Source of the DNA: Hydrococcus rivularis NIES-593
Lineage (GTDB): Bacteria > Cyanobacteriota > Cyanobacteriia > Cyanobacteriales > Microcystaceae
DNA length: 64,000 bases
Assembly: GCF_001904635.1 (NCBI RefSeq)
Contig: NZ_MRCB01000024.1
Location: 1 to 64,000 of the forward strand
Direction: 5' to 3'
Below the pieces are notes generated by a model. It worked only from the letters and a program-made list of their open reading frames with translations, made no database searches and was not told the DNA's origin. Numbering within the stretch: the stretch's first letter is position 1; each line of letters begins with the position of its first letter. This document shows, piece after piece, positions 16,924 to 26,287 of this stretch. The position numbers and the translations under genes were made by a program.

Positions 16924-18609
16924 ATGCAAATAACCAATCGCATTCATTTTTATAACTTGCGCGGCGACCTATTTGGAGGCGTAACTACTGCGATCGTTTC
17001 CTTACCGCTAGCGCTAGCGTTCGGTGTCGCTTCCGGTGTCGGTCCCGTAGCTGGTCTTTACGGCGCTGTTTGCGTCGGCTTTTTTGCTGCACTGTTTGGC
17101 GGCACGCCAACCCTCATTTCCGAACCAACCGGACCGATGACCGTGGTCATGACAACGATTGTCGCCAGTATGACGGCTAAAAACCCGGAGAACGGTATGG
17201 CAATGGCGTTTACCGTTGTCATGCTGGCGGGAATCTTTCAAATTATTTTTGGAGCCTTCAAGCTGGGAAAATATATTACCCTCATGCCCTACAGCGTGAT
17301 TTCGGGTTTTATGTCCGGGATCGGAGTTATCTTAATTATCCTTCAGCTAGCTCCGTTTGTCGGACAACCCAACCCCAAGGGCGGGGTACTAGGCATGGTG
17401 CAAAACCTACCCCAACTGTTGTCCAATATCAATCCGGCTGAAACTGCCTTAGGTGCGCTGACGCTGGCAATTATTTTCTTAATGCCATCAAAAATCAAGC
17501 GCTATGCTCCCCCCCAACTGGTGGCATTAATTGTAGGTACCATCGTCTCTCTGACCATCTTTAACGGGGTTGAGATCAGACGAATTGGCGAGATCCCAAT
17601 GGGACTGCCAACCTTGCAAATGCCTACATTTACTCCTGCTCAAATCACTACGATGATTATTGATGGGGCAATGCTGGGAATGCTGGGATGTATCGATACC
17701 TTGCTTACGGCAGTGATTGCCGACAGTTTGACCCGTACCGAACACAAATCTGACAAAGAATTGATCGGTCAAGGGATTGGGAACTTGGTTTCCGGATTGT
17801 GCGGTGGCTTGCCCGGTGCGGGTGCTACCATGGGAACGGTGGTCAATATCCAGACTGGCGCTAGCACCGCTTTATCGGGTCTAACTCGCGCTCTGATCTT
17901 ATTAGTGGTCGTACTCTGGGCTGCTAATCTAACCGAAACCATTCCCATGGCAGTACTGGCTGGTATCGCCCTCAAGGTGGGGATTGACATTCTCGATTGG
18001 AGCTTCCTCAAGCGCTCTCATAAGGTATCTGTCAAAGGAGCACTCATTATGTACGGCGTGTTGCTCCTGACCGTATTTGTCGATCTGATCGTTGCCGTCG
18101 GCGTTGGGGTATTTATTGCCAATATTCTGACAATCGAGCGTCTCTCTAGCCTCCAAGCTAAAGAGGTGAAAGTGATTAGCGATACCGATGACGAAATTTT
18201 ACTGACCGCAGAAGAAAAGGGACTGCTCGATCGCACTAACGGTCGCGTGCTGCTATTTTACCTGAGCGGACCAATGATCTTCGGGGTCTCTAAAGCGATC
18301 GAGCGCGAACATAGAGCGATGGCAGATGCCGATGTTTTGATCGTAGATTTGAGCGACGTGCCGATGCTAGGCGTAACGGCTTCTCTGGCGATTGAGAATG
18401 CCATCAAGGACGCTTGCGATAAGGGACTTAAAGTGTTCGTCGTAGGTGCGGCTGGCAAAGTTAAGCGCCGACTGGAACGCTTGGGACTTTTCGACCTCAT
18501 TCCTCACCATCATTTGTTAATGGATCGCACCGAAGCCTTGCAACAAGCGGTTGCCTTGGTTGAGGGTCATGCCGCTAATCCAAACGAGACAGCACTCGAA
18601 AGTTGTTGA
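16924..18609 (+). CDS. bicA: Na+-dependent bicarbonate transporter BicA (SulP family)
   Basis: 561 residues: a SulP membrane domain (about residues 10-410, multiple helices) and a cytoplasmic STAS domain (about 435-550). It matches BicA of other cyanobacteria in many stretches recalled from the family, including the MQITN start, GLYGAVCVGFFAALFGGTPTL-type core, and ADSLTRTEHKSDKELIGQGIGN. BicA is a low-affinity, high-flux Na+/HCO3- symporter in the plasma membrane. It lies between the cmp operon and an NhaS3-like antiporter. The STAS domain has DLSDVPMLGVTAS, with Thr rather than Ser in the DSSG-like position. Confidence 0.92.
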   Translation: MQITNRIHFYNLRGDLFGGVTTAIVSLPLALAFGVASGVGPVAGLYGAVCVGFFAALFGGTPTLISEPTGPMTVVMTTIVASMTAKNPENGMAMAFTVVMLAGIFQIIFGAFKLGKYITLMPYSVISGFMSGIGVILIILQLAPFVGQPNPKGGVLGMVQNLPQLLSNINPAETALGALTLAIIFLMPSKIKRYAPPQLVALIVGTIVSLTIFNGVEIRRIGEIPMGLPTLQMPTFTPAQITTMIIDGAMLGMLGCIDTLLTAVIADSLTRTEHKSDKELIGQGIGNLVSGLCGGLPGAGATMGTVVNIQTGASTALSGLTRALILLVVVLWAANLTETIPMAVLAGIALKVGIDILDWSFLKRSHKVSVKGALIMYGVLLLTVFVDLIVAVGVGVFIANILTIERLSSLQAKEVKVISDTDDEILLTAEEKGLLDRTNGRVLLFYLSGPMIFGVSKAIEREHRAMADADVLIVDLSDVPMLGVTASLAIENAIKDACDKGLKVFVVGAAGKVKRRLERLGLFDLIPHHHLLMDRTEALQQAVALVEGHAANPNETALESC

Positions 18610-18696
18610 TTGGCGAGAAGCGATCGCTTTGGCGATTTAAATCCCAATGAAGGCAATCGCGTTTTCTCCCTCCTAAATTCTACCTTTGTAAAACTA

Positions 18697-20091
18697 ATGA
18701 TTAATGCAATAACCTCGATATCACCGCCAACATTTCCTCTACTAGCAACTGCAACAGAATCTGAATATGCCCCTATCGTCCTAACGGGGGTACTGCTGAG
18801 TTTAGTGGTTATTTACATTGCCAGCAAACTCGGCGGGGAATTGTCTCGCATGCTGGACTTTCCCCCCGTTTTAGGAGAATTAATTGCTGGCGTAGTTATA
18901 GGCGCTTCTGCGCTACATTTGGTCGTTTTCCCCGAAAGCGGCGCTATTGCCTCCGACTCAGTTATTGTTAGTATTCTCAAATTCATCGATAACCTCTCTC
19001 CCGAAACGCTAACGTCAATCTTTCAAAGTCAGAGCGAGGTTATCTCTGTTCTAGCCGAACTCGGAGTCATTATCCTCCTTTTTGAAATTGGTTTAGAATC
19101 TGACATTCGAGAATTGCAAAAAGTCGGCTATCAAGCGACGATTGTTGCTTGCGTTGGCGTAGCGGTTCCTTTTGGCGCGGGTACTGCTGGGCTAATGTTA
19201 CTCTTTCACGTTCCAGCCATTCCAGCCATTTTTGCAGGCGCGGCACTGACAGCCACTAGCATCGGCATCACGTCCAAAGTTTTGTCAGAAATTGGACAAC
19301 TCAAGTCGAAAGAAGGTCAGATTATTGTCGGTGCTGCCGTTATCGACGATATCCTGGGCATTATCGTTCTGGCAGTAGTGGCCAGTCTTGCTAAAACCGG
19401 CGAAGTAGACGTAGCGAATGTTATCTATCTAATTGTCAGCGCTACCGTTTTTCTTATCGGTTCGATTTTACTGGGCAAATTCTTTAATAAATCCTTTGTC
19501 GCGATCGCCAACGTATTACAAACGCGAGGCAATCTTATCGTTCCAGCTTTTATCTTTGCCTTTTTTATGGCTTTCATTGGCAACGCCATTCATTTAGAAG
19601 CCATTTTGGGTGCGTTTGCGGCGGGTTTAGTCCTAGATGAAACCGACAAGCGCAAAGAACTAGACGAGCAAGTTAAACCCATCGCCGACATCCTCGTGCC
19701 GATTTTCTTTGTCACCGTCGGCGCCAAAGTCGATCTAGGCGTTCTCAATCCCCTTGTTCCTGAAAATCGAGAGGGATTGATTATTTCTACTTTCTTGATC
19801 GGGGTGGCAATTCTGGGTAAAATCGTAACGGGATGGTCGGTTTTCGGTCAATCTGGCATTAATCGCTTAGCGATTGGTATCGGCATGATTCCACGCGGCG
19901 AAGTCGGACTGGTGTTTGCCGCGATCGGTACGGCTAGTGGCGTTCTTGACAAACCTTTGCAAGCTGCGATTATCATTATGGTTATTCTGACCACTTTTTT
20001 AGCCCCACCGTTCTTACGGTTGACCTTTGGAGAGTCCCAAAAGCAAGTAGAATCGGCAAAGCAAGTGAAGCAAGCTGATTTAGCTCGATAA
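18697..20091 (+). CDS. nhaS3: NhaS3-like Na+/H+ antiporter (CPA2/KefB type)
   Basis: 464 residues with about twelve membrane helices of the Na_H_Exchanger domain. Conserved stretches include FPPVLGELIAGVV, LFEIGLESD, AALTATSIGITSKVL and the paired acidic residues in AAVIDDILGI that bind the transported ion. It closely resembles NhaS3 of Synechocystis as recalled. The frame is open from TTG 18610, directly after the bicA stop. ATG 18697 (MINAITS) was chosen because it fits the family N-terminus. Following bicA, it could export the Na+ that BicA brings in. No KefB-type NAD-binding tail is present. Confidence 0.82.
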   Translation: MINAITSISPPTFPLLATATESEYAPIVLTGVLLSLVVIYIASKLGGELSRMLDFPPVLGELIAGVVIGASALHLVVFPESGAIASDSVIVSILKFIDNLSPETLTSIFQSQSEVISVLAELGVIILLFEIGLESDIRELQKVGYQATIVACVGVAVPFGAGTAGLMLLFHVPAIPAIFAGAALTATSIGITSKVLSEIGQLKSKEGQIIVGAAVIDDILGIIVLAVVASLAKTGEVDVANVIYLIVSATVFLIGSILLGKFFNKSFVAIANVLQTRGNLIVPAFIFAFFMAFIGNAIHLEAILGAFAAGLVLDETDKRKELDEQVKPIADILVPIFFVTVGAKVDLGVLNPLVPENREGLIISTFLIGVAILGKIVTGWSVFGQSGINRLAIGIGMIPRGEVGLVFAAIGTASGVLDKPLQAAIIIMVILTTFLAPPFLRLTFGESQKQVESAKQVKQADLAR

Positions 20092-20280
20092 ATTACTTCC
20101 ATCTTTTTAGAATATTATTGGAAGGTAGAGGAAAACTATTTCTAACATAAATTCAGCTAAGAAATAATTGCAAAAAAACTTAAAGTTTTAGCAAGCCTGG
20201 GTTGATATTTCCTCTGCCTTCTCATTTTTTTAGAAAAAATATTAAACAAAAAAAATATAAAATTATTGACTAAATTAAAG

Positions 20281-20745
20281 ATGAAATTTTTAAAAAAAAT
20301 AGCAATAGGAGTGAGGCAATTACTCAAAGACGAAAATTTTCTCTATGGGATTCACAAGGTAGAAAACCTGGTTTCAAAAGTTTTATCTATCGCACTAATT
20401 ATTGTTATTTTATTTTCTCTGTTCGATCTGGTCATGATTTTGTCTATAGATCTAATCGCGACAGAAGCCACTGGTTTTTTTAGTAAAACTTTAATTGAAA
20501 TTTTTGGTATGTTTTTAAACATACTAATCGCTCTAGAATTGTTAGAAAATATAACCGCTTATCTAAGAAGACATATCGTTCAAGTTGAGTTAGTTGTCGT
20601 TACAGCTTTAATTGCGGTTGCTCGCAAAATTATTATTTTCGATCCCAAACAATACGACAAGATCGATCTCATTGCTCTAGCCATTGCCAGCCTCGCACTT
20701 TCAGCGAGTTATTGGCTGATTCGACGCATGAATCAACACAAATAG
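20281..20745 (+). CDS. PsiE-family membrane protein
   Basis: 154 residues with about four hydrophobic helices and the end pattern of the phosphate-starvation-inducible PsiE family (HIVQVELVVVTALIAVARKIII). Function is unknown even in E. coli. The ATG at 20281 was preferred over TTG 20266. It follows the antiporter by about 190 AT-rich bases. The region and the first part of the gene are notably A/T-rich. The link to ion transport is by position only. Confidence 0.8.
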   Translation: MKFLKKIAIGVRQLLKDENFLYGIHKVENLVSKVLSIALIIVILFSLFDLVMILSIDLIATEATGFFSKTLIEIFGMFLNILIALELLENITAYLRRHIVQVELVVVTALIAVARKIIIFDPKQYDKIDLIALAIASLALSASYWLIRRMNQHK

Positions 20746-20903
20746 TGTTGCCAGTCTTGTCGTTAAATCTTCTTTACTTGCTTGACAGCTAATGCTAAAC
20801 TCCCTAAGAGGATGTTTGAAAAGTATAGTTTTTGTCATGCCTAACGTAGCGCAGCGAAGCGAAGCATCTCAGCCAATGCCGAAAGATTGGGATTGTTAGC
20901 TCC

Positions 20904-20961
20904 ATTTTATTGCGCTTACAATGACAAATTCTATTTTATTGCGCTTACAATGACAAATTCT
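20904..20961. repeat. Perfect 29-bp tandem duplication
   Basis: A 29-base unit starting ATTTTATTGCGCTTACAATG occurs twice head to tail with no mismatch (20904-20932 and 20933-20961), about 85 bases before the glycosyltransferase start. Identity of the copies suggests a recent slippage or recombination event. Confidence 0.9.
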
Positions 20962-21044
20962 ATCGCTCTTGGACTTTCCAAACATTCTCTAACGAGCTAA
21001 TGCGATCGCATTGCCAGCCTACTTACATTATCCAACTCAAAAGC

Positions 21045-22064
21045 ATGAGCCGCATCGGCGCAGTTGCCATAGGAAGAAATGAAGGCGAACGACTCGTCAG
21101 TTGCCTGAAATCTCTAATCAACCAACTTCCCCAAGACGTACCGATTATCTACGTCGATTCCGGTTCGACAGATGGTAGCGTAGCCACAGCGCAATCTCTA
21201 GGCGCTTGCGCGATCGAATTGGACGCATTGGCTCCGTTTACGGCAGCGCGAGGACGAAATGCCGGATTTAACTATCTGATCGAGCATTTTCCCGATCTCG
21301 AATACGTCCTATTTATCGATGGAGACTGCGAACTAATTGAGGGGTGGATCGAGCAAGCCGTACAAACCCTCGATGAAGACGAAAAACTCGCCATTGTCTG
21401 CGGTCGTCGGCGAGAACGGTTTCCCGACGCATCGCCCTACAATCGACTCGCTGACATGGAATGGAATACACCCGTTGGCGAAGCGAAAGCCTGCGGTGGC
21501 GATGCCTTAATGCGAGTCAGTGCTATTCGAGAAGTCAATGGCTTTAACGATCGCATGATTTGCGGAGAAGAACCGGAAATGTGTATCCGCCTGCGCCAGC
21601 GCGGATGGAAAATTCGGCGCATCGATGCCGACATGACCCTGCACGATATGGCGATGTACGAGTTCGGTCAGTGGTGGAAGCGCTCGATCCGTGGCGGTTG
21701 GGCAGTTGCCGAAGGAGCAGCCATGCACGGCGCGCCACCAGAGTGCTACATGAGGCGAGAAAATAAGAGCGGCTGGATGTGGGGATTTTTTGTCCCGTTA
21801 ATCGCGATCGCTTTGGCTTGGCTAACTTCTGGACTCAGTTTACTGCTATTGCTCGGTTATCCAGCCTTAATGTGGCGAATTTATCGCTACCGTCTCACTC
21901 AAGGCGATTTACCCTCTCACGCTCGCCTGTATGCTTTTTGGTGTATGCTATCTAAACCAGCGCAGGCGATCGGTCAGTTTCAGTACTGGCTGATGCGTTG
22001 GCGCGGCAAGCAAGCGACGCTAATCGAATATAAAATGCCTGTTGCACAGAAAGTTGAGACATAA
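21045..22064 (+). CDS. Family 2 glycosyltransferase
   Basis: 339 residues. The N-terminal GT-A domain has AIGRNEGERL, YVDSGSTDGS and the metal/nucleotide-sugar motif FIDGDCE. A pair of hydrophobic segments lies near residues 245-285, so the enzyme is probably membrane-associated. It transfers a sugar to a lipid or polysaccharide acceptor of unknown identity. An earlier in-frame ATG (21000) would add 15 unlike residues; MSRIGAVAIGRNEG is the natural start. It is 11 bases before a Gfo/Idh oxidoreductase, so the two are likely cotranscribed. Confidence 0.82.
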   Translation: MSRIGAVAIGRNEGERLVSCLKSLINQLPQDVPIIYVDSGSTDGSVATAQSLGACAIELDALAPFTAARGRNAGFNYLIEHFPDLEYVLFIDGDCELIEGWIEQAVQTLDEDEKLAIVCGRRRERFPDASPYNRLADMEWNTPVGEAKACGGDALMRVSAIREVNGFNDRMICGEEPEMCIRLRQRGWKIRRIDADMTLHDMAMYEFGQWWKRSIRGGWAVAEGAAMHGAPPECYMRRENKSGWMWGFFVPLIAIALAWLTSGLSLLLLLGYPALMWRIYRYRLTQGDLPSHARLYAFWCMLSKPAQAIGQFQYWLMRWRGKQATLIEYKMPVAQKVET

Positions 22065-22075
22065 AGGAAGTTTCC

Positions 22076-23206
22076 ATGCGGATTGCGATCGTTGGCTGTG
22101 GCTTCGTTGCCGATTACTATTTAAAAACACTTCCCTTCCATCCCAATCTAGAACTGGTGGGAGTCATGGATCGAGATTTGGCGAGAGCATCTATCTACTC
22201 TAGCCATTATTCAGTGCCTTTCTACCATTCCTTGGAAGAGCTACTTGAGGACGATTGCGTCGATCTCGTCGTCAATCTCACCAATCCTAGCAGCCATTTC
22301 TCGGTTTCCAAAGCCTGCTTGGAGTCTGGCAAACACGTCTACTCCGAAAAGCCGCTGGCGATGGCACTCTCAGAAGCTCAAGAACTGGTGAACCTAGCCG
22401 AACAACGAGGCTTATTAATTACCTCCGCTCCCTGCAATCTGCTTGGGGAAACCGCGCAAACCCTCTGGAAAGCGCTGCGAGAAAACGTCATCGGGACTGC
22501 GCGACTCGTCTATGCAGAGATAGACGATGGATTGCTGCATCGCATGGCATACAAGCAATGGACTAACGGGATTGGCATTCCCTGGCCCTACAAAGATGAA
22601 TTTGAAGTCGGGTGTACTTTGGAACACGCTGGCTACTATATTTCCTGGCTGGCGGCTTTTTTTGGTCCGGCGCAAACCGTTACTGCCTTTTCTTCCTGTT
22701 TAATCCCCGACAAGCAAACAGACGTTCCCTTGGCGGTTAATTCGCCAGATTTTTCGGTCGCTTGTATTAAGTTTGCTTCCGGCGTTGTTGCCAGATTGAC
22801 CTGTAGTATCATTGCGCCTCACAACCATGAGCTGCAAATTATCGGCGACGAAGGCATACTTTCTACCCACGATTGCTGGTACTATAACTCCCCAGTTTAT
22901 ATCAAGCGCAGAATTACGATCCGGCGCAAGACCTTTGAGACTCCTTGGAAAATTAAATATCCGCTGGTTGGAAAACCCAAGAAACGCTATCCCTATAAAG
23001 GAGCCATGCAAATGGATTTCTGTCGAGGCGTGGCAGAATTGGCTAGCGCGATCGCCGAGCAACGTTCCTGCCGCCTGTCAGCTAGATTTTCTCTCCATAT
23101 CAATGAGGTCGTTCTCGCCATTCACAACGCGCTAGAAACAGGCTCTCCCTACAAAATTACCTCATCCTTCGACCCAATCGAACCAATGTCATGGGCAAAA
23201 TCGTGA
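22076..23206 (+). CDS. Gfo/Idh/MocA-family oxidoreductase
   Basis: 376 residues: an N-terminal NAD(P)-binding Rossmann domain (MRIAIVGCGFVADYYL) and the conserved SEKPLAM motif, in which Lys is the usual catalytic residue, followed by the C-terminal substrate domain. The family oxidises or reduces sugar derivatives, often in nucleotide-sugar pathways. AAGGAAG precedes the ATG. Its neighbours (GT2, a truncated epimerase, another Gfo/Idh and a GT4) suggest synthesis of a surface glycan. Substrate unknown. Confidence 0.85.
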   Translation: MRIAIVGCGFVADYYLKTLPFHPNLELVGVMDRDLARASIYSSHYSVPFYHSLEELLEDDCVDLVVNLTNPSSHFSVSKACLESGKHVYSEKPLAMALSEAQELVNLAEQRGLLITSAPCNLLGETAQTLWKALRENVIGTARLVYAEIDDGLLHRMAYKQWTNGIGIPWPYKDEFEVGCTLEHAGYYISWLAAFFGPAQTVTAFSSCLIPDKQTDVPLAVNSPDFSVACIKFASGVVARLTCSIIAPHNHELQIIGDEGILSTHDCWYYNSPVYIKRRITIRRKTFETPWKIKYPLVGKPKKRYPYKGAMQMDFCRGVAELASAIAEQRSCRLSARFSLHINEVVLAIHNALETGSPYKITSSFDPIEPMSWAKS

Positions 23207-23302
23207 CAGCAATTTTCAGAAAGATTGGAGTCAGAGAGACTTCTGAGACTCGGAGACAAGGGCAATCTCTCGCGTTTTTTTAGCTCGACCCGCCCCTACT
23301 AA

Positions 23303-23333
23303 CCAATCCAAAATCCAAAATCCAAAATGGTAT
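23303..23333 (+). repeat. 31-bp dispersed repeat with AATCCAA x3, copy 1
   Basis: Three tandem heptamers AATCCAA (23305-23325) in a 31-bp block ending AATGGTAT. An identical block in reverse orientation lies at 35693-35723. This copy sits six bases before the start of the truncated epimerase. Confidence 0.85.
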
Positions 23334-23338
23334 AAACG

Positions 23339-23563
23339 ATGCAGGATAACGCGCAAACTCCGATCGCATTCATTACAGGTGCTTCCGGTTTTTTAGGTCG
23401 ATACGTCGTCGCCGAGGCGTTGCGACGCGGGTATCGAGTCCGTGCGATCGCGAGGGAAAAACCACCTTCCTGGTACGAACATCCCGCCTTGGAATGGGTA
23501 AATTTAGATTTGCGAACAACTTCTTTTGAAGTATTTGGCAACAACGCTTTCGTACAGATTTAG
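23339..23563 (+). pseudogene. Truncated NAD-dependent epimerase (N-terminal fragment)
   Basis: The 74-residue frame starts as a good extended SDR epimerase: IAFITGASGFLGRYVV is the GxxGxxG nucleotide-binding site, followed by ALRRGYRVRAIARE and EWVNLDLR. After about residue 60 the similarity stops (TTSFEVFGNNAFVQI) and the frame ends. The catalytic YxxxK region and the other 250 or so residues are missing. The break near 23515 coincides with the start of a HIP1-free segment, so an insertion or deletion probably removed the rest. Confidence 0.75.
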
Positions 23564-23670
23564 GTGTTAACTCTTTCTCGCTCTCAATAGTACGACGACT
23601 TTTGCTCCGATTCAACCTTAGGATGTAATGTAATTTTTCTCAATTTAAAAGGCGACACTAGAGGTCAGTT

Positions 23671-24786
23671 ATGGTATCTACATCACAACCGATTCGTTGG
23701 GGTATTCTTGGGACTGGATTTATTGCTCAAAAATTTGCTGATGGACTACGCTCGGTTCCCGAGGCTCAGTTATGGGCAGTAGGTTCGCGCACTTTAGCAT
23801 CCGCCCAAAAATTTGCCCATCAATTCAATGTACCCAAGGTTTACGGTAGCTATTCAGACCTGGTTAATGACCCAACCATTGATGTCGTCTATGTTGCTAC
23901 CCCTCACATTTATCATAAAGAAAATTGTATTTCTAGCTTAAAAGCCCGAAAAGCAGTACTTTGCGAAAAACCCTTCACGGTCAATGCTCGCGAAGCAAAA
24001 GAAGTCATTACCTTAGCACGCGAACAGAAGCTCTTCTGTATGGAGGCAATGTGGATGCGCTTTATGCCACTGATTCAGAAGGTTAAGCAGATTGTAGATC
24101 GGGGCGACATAGGTGAAATACGCTTGTTTACCGCCGAATTTGGCTATCCTACCCAGTTCGATCCCAATAACCGCTTTTTTAAGCTTGAACTCGGAGGAGG
24201 TGCCTTATTAGATCGAGGTGTTTACCCCCTTTCCTTGGCGTTTTTTTTATTTGGACCTCCAAATCAAATTAGCGGTCAAGCTTGTAAAGGCAACTCAGGA
24301 GTTGACGAACAATCTGCAATGTTATTGACCTATGAGAGTAGCATGCTAGCTATCTTGTCTTCCACACTGAACACCTATGGCTCAAATTCCGCCATCATCA
24401 CGGGAACCCGAGGCAAAATTGTTATTCATGAGCCGTTTTACGAACCTGAGCGGATTTCGCTTATCAAATTCCCAGATTCTCCAGTGGTTTCAACGGCTAA
24501 ATATTGTGTGAATTCTTCACGCCTAAAGCAGAAACTCATTACGTTAATGAAACGCAATCTACTTGTGAAGAGTTTAGTGTCAAAACTGCGTTATCCTACT
24601 ACGACTTTTTCCCATGCCAACGAAAGCAACGGTTTAAGCTACCAAGCAGTGGAAGTTGTACGGTGTTTGAAAAACGGTGAGCGTGAAAGTCCAATTATGC
24701 CGTTGGATCACACTTTAAAAATTATGGAAACGATGGATGTGCTCCGTCAACAATGGAATTTGAAGTACCCCCAGGACATAGATTAA
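23671..24786 (+). CDS. Second Gfo/Idh/MocA-family oxidoreductase
   Basis: 371 residues with the Rossmann start RWGILGTGFIAQKFADGL, the catalytic CEKPFTVNA motif and a family C-terminal domain (FKLELGGGALLDRGVYPLSLA). It belongs to the dihydrodiol dehydrogenase/xylose dehydrogenase-like branch and differs clearly from the oxidoreductase at 22076. The upstream gap contains the broken end of the epimerase fragment. Codon use looks more A/T-rich than its neighbours and there is no HIP1 site, suggesting acquisition. Confidence 0.83.
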   Translation: MVSTSQPIRWGILGTGFIAQKFADGLRSVPEAQLWAVGSRTLASAQKFAHQFNVPKVYGSYSDLVNDPTIDVVYVATPHIYHKENCISSLKARKAVLCEKPFTVNAREAKEVITLAREQKLFCMEAMWMRFMPLIQKVKQIVDRGDIGEIRLFTAEFGYPTQFDPNNRFFKLELGGGALLDRGVYPLSLAFFLFGPPNQISGQACKGNSGVDEQSAMLLTYESSMLAILSSTLNTYGSNSAIITGTRGKIVIHEPFYEPERISLIKFPDSPVVSTAKYCVNSSRLKQKLITLMKRNLLVKSLVSKLRYPTTTFSHANESNGLSYQAVEVVRCLKNGERESPIMPLDHTLKIMETMDVLRQQWNLKYPQDID

Positions 24787-24874
24787 TAATTTATCTTATC
24801 TTCAATGTCGCAAATCAGTTTTCGGTTCCGCCTATAGGAGCCTCAAGTACTAGCTAATACACTCAGGTCAGCCT

Positions 24875-26101
24875 ATGAAAATTGCTTATTTAATGAATCA
24901 GTATCCCTATCCGAGTTGTACATTTATTCGTAGAGAAATTGCAGAGCTTGAAGCCTGCGGCATTCCTATTAGTCGGTTTTCTATTCGCTATCCAGATTTG
25001 CCAATTAAGGATGATGCCGATCGACTAGAATTGACAAAAACTCGTTTTATTTTGACTGAAAGTCCCTTTAAACTTCTTTTTAGTATGCTGTGGTCTTTTC
25101 TTACTCGCCCTCTGGCTTTTTGGAGGACATTACAATTAACCTTTAAAATTGGCTGGAAATCCGATCGCGGCACGATTGTTAATCTGGTTTATTTCGCTGA
25201 AGCTTGTCTACTGTTACGATGGTTGTTAAAGTTACAAGTTGAACATGTCCATGCTCACTTTGCCAGCAATCCTGCTGCCGTTGCCTTGCTGTGCCATTCT
25301 TTAGGGGGTCCACAATATAGCTTTACTGTTCACGGACCCAACGAATTCGATCGGCCACAAGCGATCTCTCTTCCTGAGAAAATTCGACAGGCTGCCTTTG
25401 TCCTCGGAATTTCTTCTTTTACAAAAAGTCAGCTATTTCGTTGGTGTGACTACACTAATTGGGCAAAAATTCATATCGTTCATTGTGGTGTTGATAAATT
25501 GTTTTTAAACCAGCCCTTTGTACAATTGCCACAAGAACCTTGCTTTGTGTGTGTTGGCCGTTTATCCGAACAAAAAGGACATTTAATTTTAGTGGAGGCA
25601 GCTAACCAACTAGCATTAGAAGGATTACAATTTAAAATCGTCTTAGTGGGGGATGGACCTTTTCGTCAAAAGATTGAAGATCTTATCGTTCAATTTCATT
25701 TAGAAAATTACATTGAAATTACCGGCTGGGCCACTAATTTAGAAGTTCAGCAGCATATTTTGAAGGCTCAAGTCATGGTACTGCCTAGTTTTGCTGAGGG
25801 GCTACCTGTTGGAATTATGGAAGCCTTTGCACTTTCGCGCCCTGTCATCAGCACTTATATTGCAGGCATCCCCGAGCTAGTTGAGCCAGGTGTATGTGGT
25901 TGGTTAGTTCCTTCCGGCTCTATTGAGGCACTTGCTAATGCAATGCGCTCTGCTATTGATACTCCTGTTGAAAGGCTTACAGAAATGGGCAAAGCCGGTT
26001 ATCAACGAGTTCTTAAGGATTATAGTATAACTACTGAAACTCAAAAATTACTAGCTTTGTTCGAAAAATATTATCCTTCGATTTCTGTTGAAAAAAATTA
26101 A
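24875..26101 (+). CDS. Family 4 glycosyltransferase (colanic-acid WcaL-like)
   Basis: 408 residues in a GT-B fold. The N-terminal domain begins MKIAYLMNQYPYPSCTFIRREI, typical of WcaL-like enzymes. The C-terminal donor domain has CVGRLSEQKGH and the E-x7-E motif (AEGLPVGIMEA). It probably adds a hexose during exopolysaccharide synthesis. It is last in the HIP1-free segment and is followed by a gap with a TPR-gene relic. Donor and acceptor cannot be told from sequence. Confidence 0.85.
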   Translation: MKIAYLMNQYPYPSCTFIRREIAELEACGIPISRFSIRYPDLPIKDDADRLELTKTRFILTESPFKLLFSMLWSFLTRPLAFWRTLQLTFKIGWKSDRGTIVNLVYFAEACLLLRWLLKLQVEHVHAHFASNPAAVALLCHSLGGPQYSFTVHGPNEFDRPQAISLPEKIRQAAFVLGISSFTKSQLFRWCDYTNWAKIHIVHCGVDKLFLNQPFVQLPQEPCFVCVGRLSEQKGHLILVEAANQLALEGLQFKIVLVGDGPFRQKIEDLIVQFHLENYIEITGWATNLEVQQHILKAQVMVLPSFAEGLPVGIMEAFALSRPVISTYIAGIPELVEPGVCGWLVPSGSIEALANAMRSAIDTPVERLTEMGKAGYQRVLKDYSITTETQKLLALFEKYYPSISVEKN

Positions 26102-26125
26102 CAAGATATCGCAAAAAGTTCCTGC

Positions 26126-26287
26126 CTGTAGGAGATTGATTGCTTGGACAAATAATTTTTTATCTAAATAGACTAAATAGATACTGCCCAGTTCGTAGTA
26201 TTCTTTAGCAGTGCCTTTTTCTTTTTGCAGTTTTTTTTGCAGGTGAGAAAAGGTGATTTCAACCTGACGAGTTTTGAAAACCTGTAG
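26126..26287 (-). pseudogene. Fragment of a Ycf37-like TPR protein
   Basis: On the minus strand 54 codons read LQVFKTRQVEITFSHLQ, then KEKGTAKEYYELGSIYL, then DKKLFVQAINLLQ. As recalled, this is the region just after the membrane anchor and the first TPR helix pair of the cyanobacterial Ycf37-like protein. A 9-base duplication (CTATTTAGT/CTATTTAGA) inserts three residues inside the TPR. Neither the N-terminal anchor nor the later repeats are present. It lies at the right edge of the HIP1-free segment. Confidence 0.6.
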
